Assembly (NCBI GenBank): GCA_002314715.1
Contig: DCGY01000002.1
Span: 60,662 to 75,955 of the forward strand
DNA length: 15,294 nucleotides
Direction of reading: 5' to 3'
Source: Lachnospiraceae bacterium UBA1766
GTDB lineage: Bacteria; Bacillota; Clostridia; Lachnospirales; Lachnospiraceae
Part shown: one piece after another, positions 8,035 through 14,667 of the stretch
Position numbering within the stretch: position 1 is the first letter of the stretch
How the letters are laid out: the number at the start of each line of letters is the position of its first letter
Made by a program: the position numbers and the translations under genes
The notes under the pieces: generated by a model
The model's database searches: none
What the model was told of the DNA's origin: nothing
The model's input: the letters and a program-made list of their open reading frames with translations, nothing else

Positions 8035-9699
8035 TTACTCTTTCAATCGAACCAACTGTCCGGCTTCAATCGGCTTGGTGGAGTTTGTAATCACATACTC
8101 CCAACCATATAATGCGCCACGAACCGCACTGTGTAAATCATCGGAATTGATTACTTCCACATCCACGCGGGTTGCTACATAACGATTTCCGAGAGGGGAA
8201 CTCTTAACCTCCACCTGCAGTAAGAACTTACCGTTATTATCTTCACGAACCGCATTGTTAGGCACTACCAGGTCATAATTGGTATTTTTCTGACCAACGG
8301 AAATATTCAGGCTCTGGCCCTCTGCCACATCACCGGTCACTACGAAGTTCAGAACCTTCTTCTTTTGCGGATCGGTGCGGTCCGGTTTAATCGAATCCAA
8401 TACAATATTTAAGTCATTATAATACCAGCTGTTTACCACACTGGCTTTATCTCCAACCTTTAAAACCTTGGCCTGGTCAGCGGTAACGCTAAAGCTCATG
8501 GTATAGCCCTGACCCTCCGGCTGAATCACTGCCATGGCATCAAAGGAGTTGGTTTCCTGTCCGGCCGCAACGTTCAATGCGGAAATGGTACCATCAATCT
8601 CCGCTACCACTTCACTGCCGGCAGACTCTGCTTCCAATTTCTCTACTTCTTTTCTTGCCGTAATCACCGCATTATAAAGATCGCTCAGGTTCATAGCAGA
8701 TGTAATATCGGATACATAGCTGTTCATTTCACCGGTAATCTTATCCAATGCTTCCTGCTTCTGTGTCAAGGTGTTTTGACAATGCAATAAAGAGGAACGG
8801 GCTGTGCCCAACTGATTGTTTAAATTCGCCAGAATCGCATCCGTATTTCCGGAAGCAACCTTCAAATCATAGGCTTTCTGATGTTTTTCCAATTCCAATG
8901 CATAATAATCTACGGAAGTCTCTGCCTCTGCCTGAGCACGATTTGCCTCAATTAACTGATTCTGCAAATCCTCCACTACCGCATCATTATCCGGAATCGC
9001 ACTCTCCACCTCAATTTTTGCTTCTAATTCTTTGACTTTGTTTTGCTTATCGGTCAGGTTAAATTTGGCCAAATCCAATTCATACTTGGCAGTATCCAGG
9101 ACCTTTTGTTCCAAGGTCAAATCCGCATTGTTTTCAGGTGTAATGCTGATTTGTGTCTCCAATGCCTGAATCTGATTCTGCCACTGGCTTACTGCCAGTG
9201 CAGCTGCATCCACCTCTGTTTGTGCTGCCTGAATCTGTTTCTGATACAATGAAATCTTGTCTCTGTAGGTCTGTACGGAAACATCCTTCTGTGCCTCTGA
9301 AATGATGGAAGCATCAATATCCACATTTAACAGTGCACGGTCATAGCTCTCCTGGGCATTTCTCAAGGTTTCCTTGGCAGCCTCCAACTCCGTACTGTCC
9401 TTGGCGCTCAAATAAAAGATTACATCTCCCTTGGATACCTTATCTCCTACACGAACCGCCACGCTTTGTACCTTACGGGTTTCCTTCACCATAACATTGT
9501 AAGGGTCGCCGCTTTGTACCACTCCGCTACCGCGTACCTTCGTCGAAATACTTCCACTTTGTACATATTCCGTGGAAACCTCCGGAAGGGAATAATTCTG
9601 TATTGTCTGTGAGAAGAAGGTAAGCAACAGCAAAATGACTAAAAATACAATTGCCGCAGATTTAATCCACTCTCTTCTCTTGGTACCTTTTTCACTCAT
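8035..9699 (-). CDS. HlyD/MacA-like adaptor with a long coiled coil
   Basis: A 554-residue membrane-anchored adaptor. A short basic N-terminus and one helix (about 13-30) are followed by the first half of a biotinyl-lipoyl-like domain (VAVRVGDKVSKGDVIFYL, 80-97). A long alpha-helical, Glu/Gln/Ala-rich coiled-coil hairpin spans about 101-357. The second half-lipoyl segment is GSEVVAEIDGTISALNVAAG (361-380), then beta-barrel and membrane-proximal regions with VGDKASV and LVVPNNAV. This is the domain order of periplasmic adaptors of MacA or HlyD type, with a helical hairpin on the long side. ATG at 9699 has AAGGAG 8 nt upstream. In a Gram-positive cell it would extend into the wall space. It is encoded between a pair of sugar-type permeases and a MacB-core protein, which is unusual context. 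No outer-membrane partner is expected or seen. Confidence 0.85.
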   Translation of the reverse strand: MSEKGTKRREWIKSAAIVFLVILLLLTFFSQTIQNYSLPEVSTEYVQSGSISTKVRGSGVVQSGDPYNVMVKETRKVQSVAVRVGDKVSKGDVIFYLSAKDSTELEAAKETLRNAQESYDRALLNVDIDASIISEAQKDVSVQTYRDKISLYQKQIQAAQTEVDAAALAVSQWQNQIQALETQISITPENNADLTLEQKVLDTAKYELDLAKFNLTDKQNKVKELEAKIEVESAIPDNDAVVEDLQNQLIEANRAQAEAETSVDYYALELEKHQKAYDLKVASGNTDAILANLNNQLGTARSSLLHCQNTLTQKQEALDKITGEMNSYVSDITSAMNLSDLYNAVITARKEVEKLEAESAGSEVVAEIDGTISALNVAAGQETNSFDAMAVIQPEGQGYTMSFSVTADQAKVLKVGDKASVVNSWYYNDLNIVLDSIKPDRTDPQKKKVLNFVVTGDVAEGQSLNISVGQKNTNYDLVVPNNAVREDNNGKFLLQVEVKSSPLGNRYVATRVDVEVINSDDLHSAVRGALYGWEYVITNSTKPIEAGQLVRLKE

Positions 9700-9725
9700 A
9701 CCTCTGTCTCCTTATCCATAATCGA

Positions 9726-10679
9726 TTAACCTTTTACACCACCCTGATAGGTAATACCATCTACCAGATATTCCTCTCCGTACAGAAAAACCAAAAGCGT
9801 AGGAATCATATAAATGGTAGCCAGGGCAAATGCCAAGCCTACTTCCCCACTGTTGACCTTACTTAAAAAGACGGACAAGGGATGCATTTCCGAATCACTT
9901 AATAATATCAAGGGTTGTTCCACCATATTCCAATAATCGATAAATACCAGAATTGCCGCCGAACAAATTGCCCCTTTACAAAGCGGAATACATATCTTAC
10001 AGAAAATCTGCCATTCTCCGGCTCCATCAATTTGTGCCGCCTCAATCATGGAAACAGGAATACGTTTCATAAATTTCGTCAGCAGAAACACCGCAAAGGG
10101 TGAGAAGATGCCGGGTAACCAAATGGCCCATTTCGTATTCAACAAATTCAGCCAGCTGCTTACCAGATAATTTGGAACCAATGTAACCTGATAAGGCATC
10201 AGCATCAAAATAACATACAAAAAGAAAATAATGGAACGAAGCTTTCCGGTATATCTGGCAAAGCCGTAGGAAGCCAGGGAAGCAATCACCAGCTGGAATA
10301 CCACGATGGGGCCCACCAGAATCACGGAGTTCCAAAATTTCAATAAATAATCCGGGCTTTTAAACAACACGGTGATATACTGGCTAAAGGACACCATATC
10401 GGGAATAAACTTCAGATTAACCCGGGAGCTGATATATACCTTACCACCGTTTGCACTGGTTTCAAAAACCTTACCGTAATTGGAGCTGATTTCCGAAGCC
10501 GACATGAAGGAATTGGAAATGGTCAGTATAATCGGCATCAGAAACAGGATTGCAAAGGCCGCCGCAATCATGGTAGCCACAGAAATCTTCAGAAGCCCCC
10601 ATATCTTACGTCGTCTGGCCGCATGTCGGTCATGCCTTGCAAATATTTCATTCGGATCGGTTGCTGTTGTCTTTTTCAT
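9726..10679 (-). CDS. Sugar-type ABC permease, MalG-like
   Basis: A 317-residue integral membrane permease of the carbohydrate ABC importer type (binding-protein-dependent transport, MalG side). About six helices are visible, the first near 31-53. The EAA loop that docks on the ATPase is intact at 213-236: EAAQIDGAGEWQIF and then KICIPLCKG, with the conserved Gly and Ile-Pro-Leu. The C-terminal VDGITYQGGVKG is the usual MalG-type ending (GLTAGAVKG). One feature is uncommon: a 40-residue extracytoplasmic insert (about 60-98) between helices 1 and 2. It starts by a TAATG overlap with the upstream permease, so translation is probably coupled. No ATP-binding subunit is encoded in the operon. Confidence 0.92.
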   Translation of the reverse strand: MKKTTATDPNEIFARHDRHAARRRKIWGLLKISVATMIAAAFAILFLMPIILTISNSFMSASEISSNYGKVFETSANGGKVYISSRVNLKFIPDMVSFSQYITVLFKSPDYLLKFWNSVILVGPIVVFQLVIASLASYGFARYTGKLRSIIFFLYVILMLMPYQVTLVPNYLVSSWLNLLNTKWAIWLPGIFSPFAVFLLTKFMKRIPVSMIEAAQIDGAGEWQIFCKICIPLCKGAICSAAILVFIDYWNMVEQPLILLSDSEMHPLSVFLSKVNSGEVGLAFALATIYMIPTLLVFLYGEEYLVDGITYQGGVKG

Positions 10680-11584
10680 TAGCCTTCCACATCCTTTCCG
10701 AAATGATTCTCTACCAGGAATAAGGTACCGATAATAATTACCATTACCACAGACATCATAATCGCTGCCGCAGAAAGGGTCTGGTAGTCCAGATTCTTGA
10801 ATTTCGTATTCATATAATGCTGTAACAAATATGCCGTGTCAAAAGGCGCATCCGAGGTTAACATATATACTTCTCGGAATACCTTGAAGGAACTGATTAA
10901 GGACATGATGGTTACAAAAAGCATTGTCGAGGATAAATAACGGATTTTTATGAAGAAGAAAGTCTGAAGAGGAGTTGCACTCTCCAACCTTGCCACTTCC
11001 AAAATATCCTTGGGAATGCTGGCCAAAGCGGCCATAAACAAAATCATATTGTAGCCCAGATTTTTCCACAGGAACAAAATAACGATAACCATAATGGAAT
11101 AATTGGAATACCACCAGTCAATCGGTTTTCCGCCCAATGCCTTGATCCATTCATTGATTGCGCCGCTGTAACTGAAGAGCACCTTCCAAATCAATACAAT
11201 GGATGCAACGGGAACCATCATAGGGCTTAGAAAGAAGGTACGAAACTGGCTTCGAAAAGGAAGCTTAGCCTCCAAAACAATTGCCAGAAGCAAACTTAAT
11301 ACCACTGCCAGCGGAACTGCTATGGCCGAAAACACGGCCGTATTTTTCACCGCTGTTTTGAAAGCAAGATTTCCGGCTACATTTTTAAAGTTATCCAGGA
11401 AGACAAACTCCTTGCTGATGGGATTGTCTACCACTGAATAAAACGCTACTACGCCGAAGGGAATCAGGAAAAATAACAGTACACCCAAAATACTGGGCAA
11501 TAGAAAAAACCTTGATTTCCACCTTAAGGCGCGAACTCTTTTATCATTCAATTTTTGTTTTTTTCTAATTACTTTTTGTTTCAA
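10679..11584 (-). CDS. Sugar-type ABC permease, MalF-like, with degenerate EAA loop
   Basis: A 301-residue permease, about six helices, partner of the MalG-like subunit it overlaps by one base. The first helix is FFLLPSILGVLLFFLIPFG, typical of the MalF/UgpA side. The EAA loop near residue 196 reads EVARLESATPLQTF followed by KIRYLSS, against a usual EAA-x3-G with Leu-Pro; the Gly is Ser and the Pro is lost, although the loop is present. I chose TTG at 11584: GAGG lies 6 nt upstream and the frame has no ATG between the promoter and the first helix. The in-frame ATG at 11635 is not used because it overlaps the extended -10 box. It is the first gene of the five-gene operon. Confidence 0.85.
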   Translation of the reverse strand: MKQKVIRKKQKLNDKRVRALRWKSRFFLLPSILGVLLFFLIPFGVVAFYSVVDNPISKEFVFLDNFKNVAGNLAFKTAVKNTAVFSAIAVPLAVVLSLLLAIVLEAKLPFRSQFRTFFLSPMMVPVASIVLIWKVLFSYSGAINEWIKALGGKPIDWWYSNYSIMVIVILFLWKNLGYNMILFMAALASIPKDILEVARLESATPLQTFFFIKIRYLSSTMLFVTIMSLISSFKVFREVYMLTSDAPFDTAYLLQHYMNTKFKNLDYQTLSAAAIMMSVVMVIIIGTLFLVENHFGKDVEG

Positions 11585-11625
11585 ATTTCGCCTCGAAAAT
11601 AGATATAGATTATCACAACACGCAT

Positions 11626-11634
11626 AGTATACCA
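11626..11634 (-). promoter_or_regulatory. Extended -10 promoter of the transporter operon
   Basis: The minus strand reads TGG then TATACT, an extended -10 (TGn plus a 5 of 6 match). The -35 region, GTGCAA at 17-bp spacing, is weak, as is common for extended -10 promoters. The predicted start near 11619 lies about 35 nt before the TTG start and after the rejected ATG at 11635. The preceding region is very AT-rich with an A-tract, consistent with an upstream-element role. Confidence 0.6.
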
Positions 11635-11740
11635 TATATAGTATTTTTTTGCACCTTAAGAATTTCTGAACTTTTCTTTATATTTCTACGCATTTCTCTT
11701 AAAAAATGTAATATCTTCGTAACAAGTAAAGAATCTTTTT

Positions 11741-11759
11741 GTCTTATTTTCTATAAGAC
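11741..11759 (-). other. Small hairpin in the intergenic gap
   Basis: GTCTTAT (11741-11747) pairs perfectly with ATAAGAC (11753-11759) around a 5-nt loop. It stands 6 nt from the larger hairpin at 11766-11798. No T-run follows on the minus strand. It may be part of the transcript end or leader; the role is unknown. Confidence 0.35.
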
Positions 11760-11765
11760 GAATTA

Positions 11766-11798
11766 GAACCCGAAAAAGTTTCATACTTTTTCGGGTTC
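11766..11798 (-). terminator. 14-bp perfect hairpin, probable operon end
   Basis: GAACCCGAAAAAGT (11766-11779) is the perfect complement of ACTTTTTCGGGTTC (11785-11798), with a 5-nt loop. It stands about 37 nt after the stop of the six-helix membrane protein, so it probably ends the padR operon transcript. It is not a textbook terminator: the Ts lie inside the stem and the outside is GC-rich, with no T-run after it. A processing or stability hairpin is the alternative. Confidence 0.5.
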
Positions 11799-11805
11799 AC
11801 AAGAA

Positions 11806-11835
11806 TTTTCGCAGGAAAATTTTTCGCAGGAAATT
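11806..11835. repeat. Two-copy 15-bp tandem repeat
   Basis: TTTTCGCAGGAAAAT (11806-11820) is followed directly by TTTTCGCAGGAAATT (11821-11835), with one mismatch. The repeat touches the stop codon of the membrane protein gene, so the second copy overlaps its last base. It is short and probably a slipped-strand duplication, but its edge is exactly at the gene end. Confidence 0.6.
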
Positions 11836-12923
11836 CATTCTCTGTTATGAATACGGTCAACATATTCACTCAGTGATAACTGCTCTTCTTCCATTTTCTT
11901 TCTCATATCACAAAATACATAATCCGTGTTTCGGATGATTTTATCCATAAAACGACAAACCAGAGCCTCTACAAAGAAAAGGATCAGTGCAAAAATCATA
12001 GAATCAACTAACATCTCAGGACCATTTGAGATTGCGGTAGTAAGAATTGCGCACAAACCAATTCCCCCCAAAATAACAAGATTAATGATATGATTTTTCT
12101 TATAATTGATTGATTTCCCAATTTCATTCAGATATTCCTCTTCTGTAATACCTGGTTTACCATTTTTCTTAAGCCTGCTATTTTTTCTCCGGAAGCCCTT
12201 TAACCAAGCATCCGGCATGGTATACATAGAGGAGGTGTTGAGTGCTTCTTCAAAAGAAATCTCTTCTACCCTAGGTGCGAACAAAGTACCATAGCATCTT
12301 TTGTTGAGTACACACCTGACTGCATAGTAAATCGCAAGATATGTGCCGGAAACAACGACCTCTAACAGGATTGGTACTTGAATTGTAATATATTTTGTAA
12401 CACCTGCGCCCACAAGGATGGTAATAATCAACGCAGCCACACAGAATATTGGAAGCATTTTATTTACAAGCTTCGCATTCTTACTCTTTAAATAAAAAGG
12501 ACGAATCACAAGATAAATGACTAATTCAATACCACAGCCACCAATCATTCCAACTGTAAACCCACCCATTGTATCACTCATTCTGCTTCCATCTGAAAAA
12601 TTAAACACAAAATCAATGATAGAAAAAATAAAAATCGCCCAGGCAATTCCACTCAAATATTTCGGAAAATCCTTTACCCGATCCTGTACCTTATAATCCC
12701 CATAAAAGTTTCGGCAGAATGTATCGATATCTCCACCTACGATTGCGGAAACATCCTTTTGCTCCTTTTGTGCTGCCAGCAAATTATCCAGTAGCTCCAT
12801 TAGGCGTTCTTCCTGTATTTCACCGGAAATCAGATGAGTGGTACCATACGCCTCCACTTTCTCAAAAGCATTTTTATAAGTATCCTGTAGTGCATCTTTT
12901 AAATAAATATATGACTGTTTCAT
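11835..12923 (-). CDS. Six-helix membrane protein with a DUF1048/DUF1700-like N-terminus
   Basis: I do not recognise a specific function. The 362-residue protein starts with a soluble helical region: LMELLDNLLAAQKEQKDVSA then GDIDTFC, resembling small PadR-partner domains such as DUF1048 and DUF1700, which carry a GxD and Phe pair after a two-helix unit. Six predicted helices follow, around 90-108, 121-142, 158-174, 185-203, 280-298 and 307-325, with a central soluble loop rich in charged residues (about 215-278). The start is ATG at 12923 because AGGAGG (12931-12936) is 7 nt before it; the ATG at 12929 would leave only 1 nt. It lies 24 nt after the PadR gene and is most likely regulated by it. 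Many such PadR partners act in membrane stress or peptide response, which is only an inference here. Confidence 0.75.
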   Translation of the reverse strand: MKQSYIYLKDALQDTYKNAFEKVEAYGTTHLISGEIQEERLMELLDNLLAAQKEQKDVSAIVGGDIDTFCRNFYGDYKVQDRVKDFPKYLSGIAWAIFIFSIIDFVFNFSDGSRMSDTMGGFTVGMIGGCGIELVIYLVIRPFYLKSKNAKLVNKMLPIFCVAALIITILVGAGVTKYITIQVPILLEVVVSGTYLAIYYAVRCVLNKRCYGTLFAPRVEEISFEEALNTSSMYTMPDAWLKGFRRKNSRLKKNGKPGITEEEYLNEIGKSINYKKNHIINLVILGGIGLCAILTTAISNGPEMLVDSMIFALILFFVEALVCRFMDKIIRNTDYVFCDMRKKMEEEQLSLSEYVDRIHNRE

Positions 12924-12947
12924 GAACATTCCTCCTATTATTATTGT

Positions 12948-13265
12948 TTATAAATCCAAAATCGCACTTGCCACTTCCGCTATTCTCTTATAACTCTCCT
13001 TAAAAGCGTTTAAATATACAATGCCGTTTTCACTGATTACGTAATACTTCCGAATTGGTCCCAAGGGCGATTTTTCTTTCCTGCATAAAATGTATCCTTT
13101 CTTTTCCAGTCTGGTAATCACCGGATACATCGTTCCTTCTCCCAAGTCTTGGAATCCATATTCGGACAGTTCCTGCAAGATTTCATATCCGTAGGTTTCA
13201 CCCTTCGATATCACCGCGAGAACGCACCCCTCTAAAATACCCTTCATGAGCTGTGTATCTTCCAT
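12948..13265 (-). CDS. PadR-family transcriptional repressor
   Basis: A 105-residue winged-helix regulator, the standard size for the short PadR-s2 class without a long C-terminal domain. The N-terminal helix KGILEGCVLAVISKGETYGY and the recognition region GEGTMYPVITRLEKKGYI are diagnostic for PadR. The wing contains GPIRKYYVISENG, and the C-terminal helix (FKESYKRIAEVASAIL) is the dimerisation helix. ATG at 13265 has a GGGGTG SD upstream. It lies first in a two-gene operon with a membrane protein and probably controls its own promoter, which carries two matching dyads. The inducer cannot be inferred. Very secure family, unknown signal. Confidence 0.95.
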   Translation of the reverse strand: MEDTQLMKGILEGCVLAVISKGETYGYEILQELSEYGFQDLGEGTMYPVITRLEKKGYILCRKEKSPLGPIRKYYVISENGIVYLNAFKESYKRIAEVASAILDL

Positions 13266-13306
13266 ACTTCACCCCTTCTTCTTATTTCTTTTCTCAACGT
13301 TGGACA

Positions 13307-13327
13307 CTACTTTGTATTCACAAGTAG
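13307..13327 (-). promoter_or_regulatory. Downstream PadR operator dyad
   Basis: CTACTT (13307-13312), 9-nt spacer, AAGTAG (13322-13327). It matches the second dyad at 13348-13368 in both arms and in two flanking spacer positions (a G and a C). It covers about +2 to +22 of the predicted transcript, so a bound repressor would block elongation or opening. Confidence 0.7.
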
Positions 13328-13335
13328 CTACAGAG

Positions 13336-13364
13336 AATATAACATAGCTACTTTGCAATGTCAA
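13336..13364 (-). promoter_or_regulatory. padR operon promoter
   Basis: The minus strand has a perfect TTGACA -35 (13364-13359), a 17-bp spacer and TATATT -10 (13341-13336, 5 of 6). A TGT directly before it makes an extended -10. This is the strongest promoter in the window by consensus, and would give a start near 13329. The -35 box overlaps one operator dyad. A strong promoter covered by an operator is the normal design of an autorepressed regulator. Confidence 0.88.
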
Positions 13365-13368
13365 GTAG
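13348..13368 (-). promoter_or_regulatory. Upstream PadR operator dyad
   Basis: CTACTT (13348-13353), 9-nt spacer, AAGTAG (13363-13368), overlapping the -35 box. Its centre (13358) is 41 bp from the centre of the other dyad (13317), close to four helical turns, so both sites would face the same side of the DNA. The next outer bases are also mirrored: CT and AG on the facing sides, giving a larger symmetric arrangement. Confidence 0.72.
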
Positions 13369-13383
13369 TGATTTTGTTTTTAC

Positions 13384-13417
13384 AAAAAAAGTCAGCATAA
13401 GGATTATGCTGACTTTT
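13384..13417 (-). terminator. Second terminator after tsf
   Basis: A 14-bp perfect stem, AAAAGTCAGCATAA with TTATGCTGACTTTT around a 3-nt loop, followed on the minus strand by a T-run of seven (13390-13384, four of them in the stem). It lies 39 nt downstream of the first tsf terminator and only about 16 nt before the padR operator. It probably insulates the padR promoter from ribosomal read-through. Confidence 0.85.
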
Positions 13418-13455
13418 AAACGTTCAATTTATTCCAAATTACTGTTTTTTTAACT

Positions 13456-13484
13456 AAAAAAGGGGTGTCCATCGGACACCCCTT
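13456..13484 (-). terminator. First terminator after tsf
   Basis: AAGGGGTGTCC (13484-13474 on the minus strand) pairs perfectly with GGACACCCCTT (13470-13460) around a 3-nt loop; Ts follow to 13456. It starts 16 nt after the tsf stop and is a textbook intrinsic terminator. Confidence 0.95.
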
Positions 13485-13500
13485 AACAATTCAACTATAA

Positions 13501-14586
13501 TTAGTTTCCAGCCATCTGAGCTGCAACTTCTGCTGCGAAGTCTTCGTTCTTCTTCTCCATACCCTCACCAACTTCGAAACGAACAAACTTGGTAATGGTA
13601 AGAGCCTTGTTTACAGACTCAAGATACTTAGCAACTGGCTGCTTGCCATCTTCTGCCTTAACATAAGCCTGCTCAAGAAGAGTATCTTCCTTGATCTGCT
13701 TAGAAATACGTCCCTCTACAAGACCTGAGAAAATCTTGTTTGCAACGATTGCATCCTTGTCCTCCATAGCGAGCTCAGCAAGCTTAGCTTTAGCTGCATC
13801 TGAAAGGAAGTTGAAAAGATACTTGTCATTCTTCTTCTCAGAAAGAACTGCTGCATCTTCTGCGCTAAACAAGTTGCCTGACTCAACCTTTCCAAAGAGA
13901 TCATTAAGAATAGGCTTTGGAAGAGTTGCAGGATCATTAAGTGCGCTGTCAACTGTGATATCCTTAATCTTAGCCATCTGATCTGCTGAGATTTCATCTC
14001 TTGAGATGTACTGTGGATTCATAGCTGCAATCTGCATAGCGATGTTTGTAAGAGCTTCCTTAGCTGCATCATCACTTGCACCAGTAGCTGCAACAAGAAC
14101 ACCAATCTTTCCGCCAGCGTGAAGGTAAGATGCTACGCAATCTCCTGAAACCTTCTCAAAACGACGAACAGATAATTTCTCACCGATAGTAGCAGTCTTC
14201 TCAATAAGAAGCTCGTTAAGTCCATCCTGACCAAGAAGGGTCTCGATGTCCTCACCATTTGCACCACCGTTAAGTCCTGACTTAAGAGCTGTATCTGCAA
14301 CAGTCTGTACAAACTCCTGGAAAGTAGCGTTCTTTGCTACGAAGTCAGTCTCAGAGTTAACTTCTACTACAACTGCAGTGTTGCCGTTTACTGCTACTCT
14401 AGCAATACCTTCTGCTGCGATTCTGCTTGCCTTCTTTTCAGCCTTAGCTGCGCCGGACTTCTTCAGTACGTCGATAGCTGCTTCCATATTTCCATCTGTC
14501 TCAGTAAGTGCCTTCTTACATTCCATCATGCCGGCACCGGTAGTTTCTCTAAGTTCCTTTACCATAGCTGCGGTAATGTTTGCCAT
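13501..14586 (-). CDS. tsf: Elongation factor Ts, with an expanded coiled-coil region
   Basis: Nucleotide-exchange factor for EF-Tu in the cytosol. The N-terminal domain reads ITAAMVKELRETTGAGMMEC (4-23), the core has the EF-Tu contact TDFV (80-83), and the C-terminus ends KFVRFEVGEGMEKK then DFAAEVA as in other bacteria. At 361 residues it is much longer than the 280-295 of E. coli or Bacillus. The excess is one block: from YISRDEIS (193-200) to VEGR (290-293) there are 89 residues where E. coli has 28, so about 60 extra residues are inserted in the region of the coiled-coil module. The insert is rich in Lys, Ala, Asp and Glu and helical in appearance. ATG at 14586 has AGGAGG with 8-nt spacing. 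It lies 81 nt after rpsB, the universal order. Confidence 0.96.
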   Translation of the reverse strand: MANITAAMVKELRETTGAGMMECKKALTETDGNMEAAIDVLKKSGAAKAEKKASRIAAEGIARVAVNGNTAVVVEVNSETDFVAKNATFQEFVQTVADTALKSGLNGGANGEDIETLLGQDGLNELLIEKTATIGEKLSVRRFEKVSGDCVASYLHAGGKIGVLVAATGASDDAAKEALTNIAMQIAAMNPQYISRDEISADQMAKIKDITVDSALNDPATLPKPILNDLFGKVESGNLFSAEDAAVLSEKKNDKYLFNFLSDAAKAKLAELAMEDKDAIVANKIFSGLVEGRISKQIKEDTLLEQAYVKAEDGKQPVAKYLESVNKALTITKFVRFEVGEGMEKKNEDFAAEVAAQMAGN

Positions 14587-14624
14587 TGTATTATCCTCCT
14601 AAAATCATTTGATTATTCAAGAAT

Positions 14625-14652
14625 CGGTCCCGAAGTGAATTACTTGGGACCG
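14625..14652 (-). other. rpsB-tsf intergenic hairpin
   Basis: The minus strand pairs CGGTCCC (14652-14646) with GGGACCG (14631-14625), extended by AAGT (14645-14642) with ACTT (14636-14633) across a single-base bulge; the loop is 5 nt. No T-run follows. It lies between the rpsB stop and the tsf SD. It may set the relative amounts of S2 and EF-Ts by partial termination, processing or stability. Confidence 0.65.
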
Positions 14653-14667
14653 GTGATCAGTCAAAAA

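Noticed and set aside
11585..11635. ATG at 11635 as the start of the MalF-like permease
   Set aside because: It overlaps the extended -10 box, lacks an SD, and the added residues are not typical of the family.
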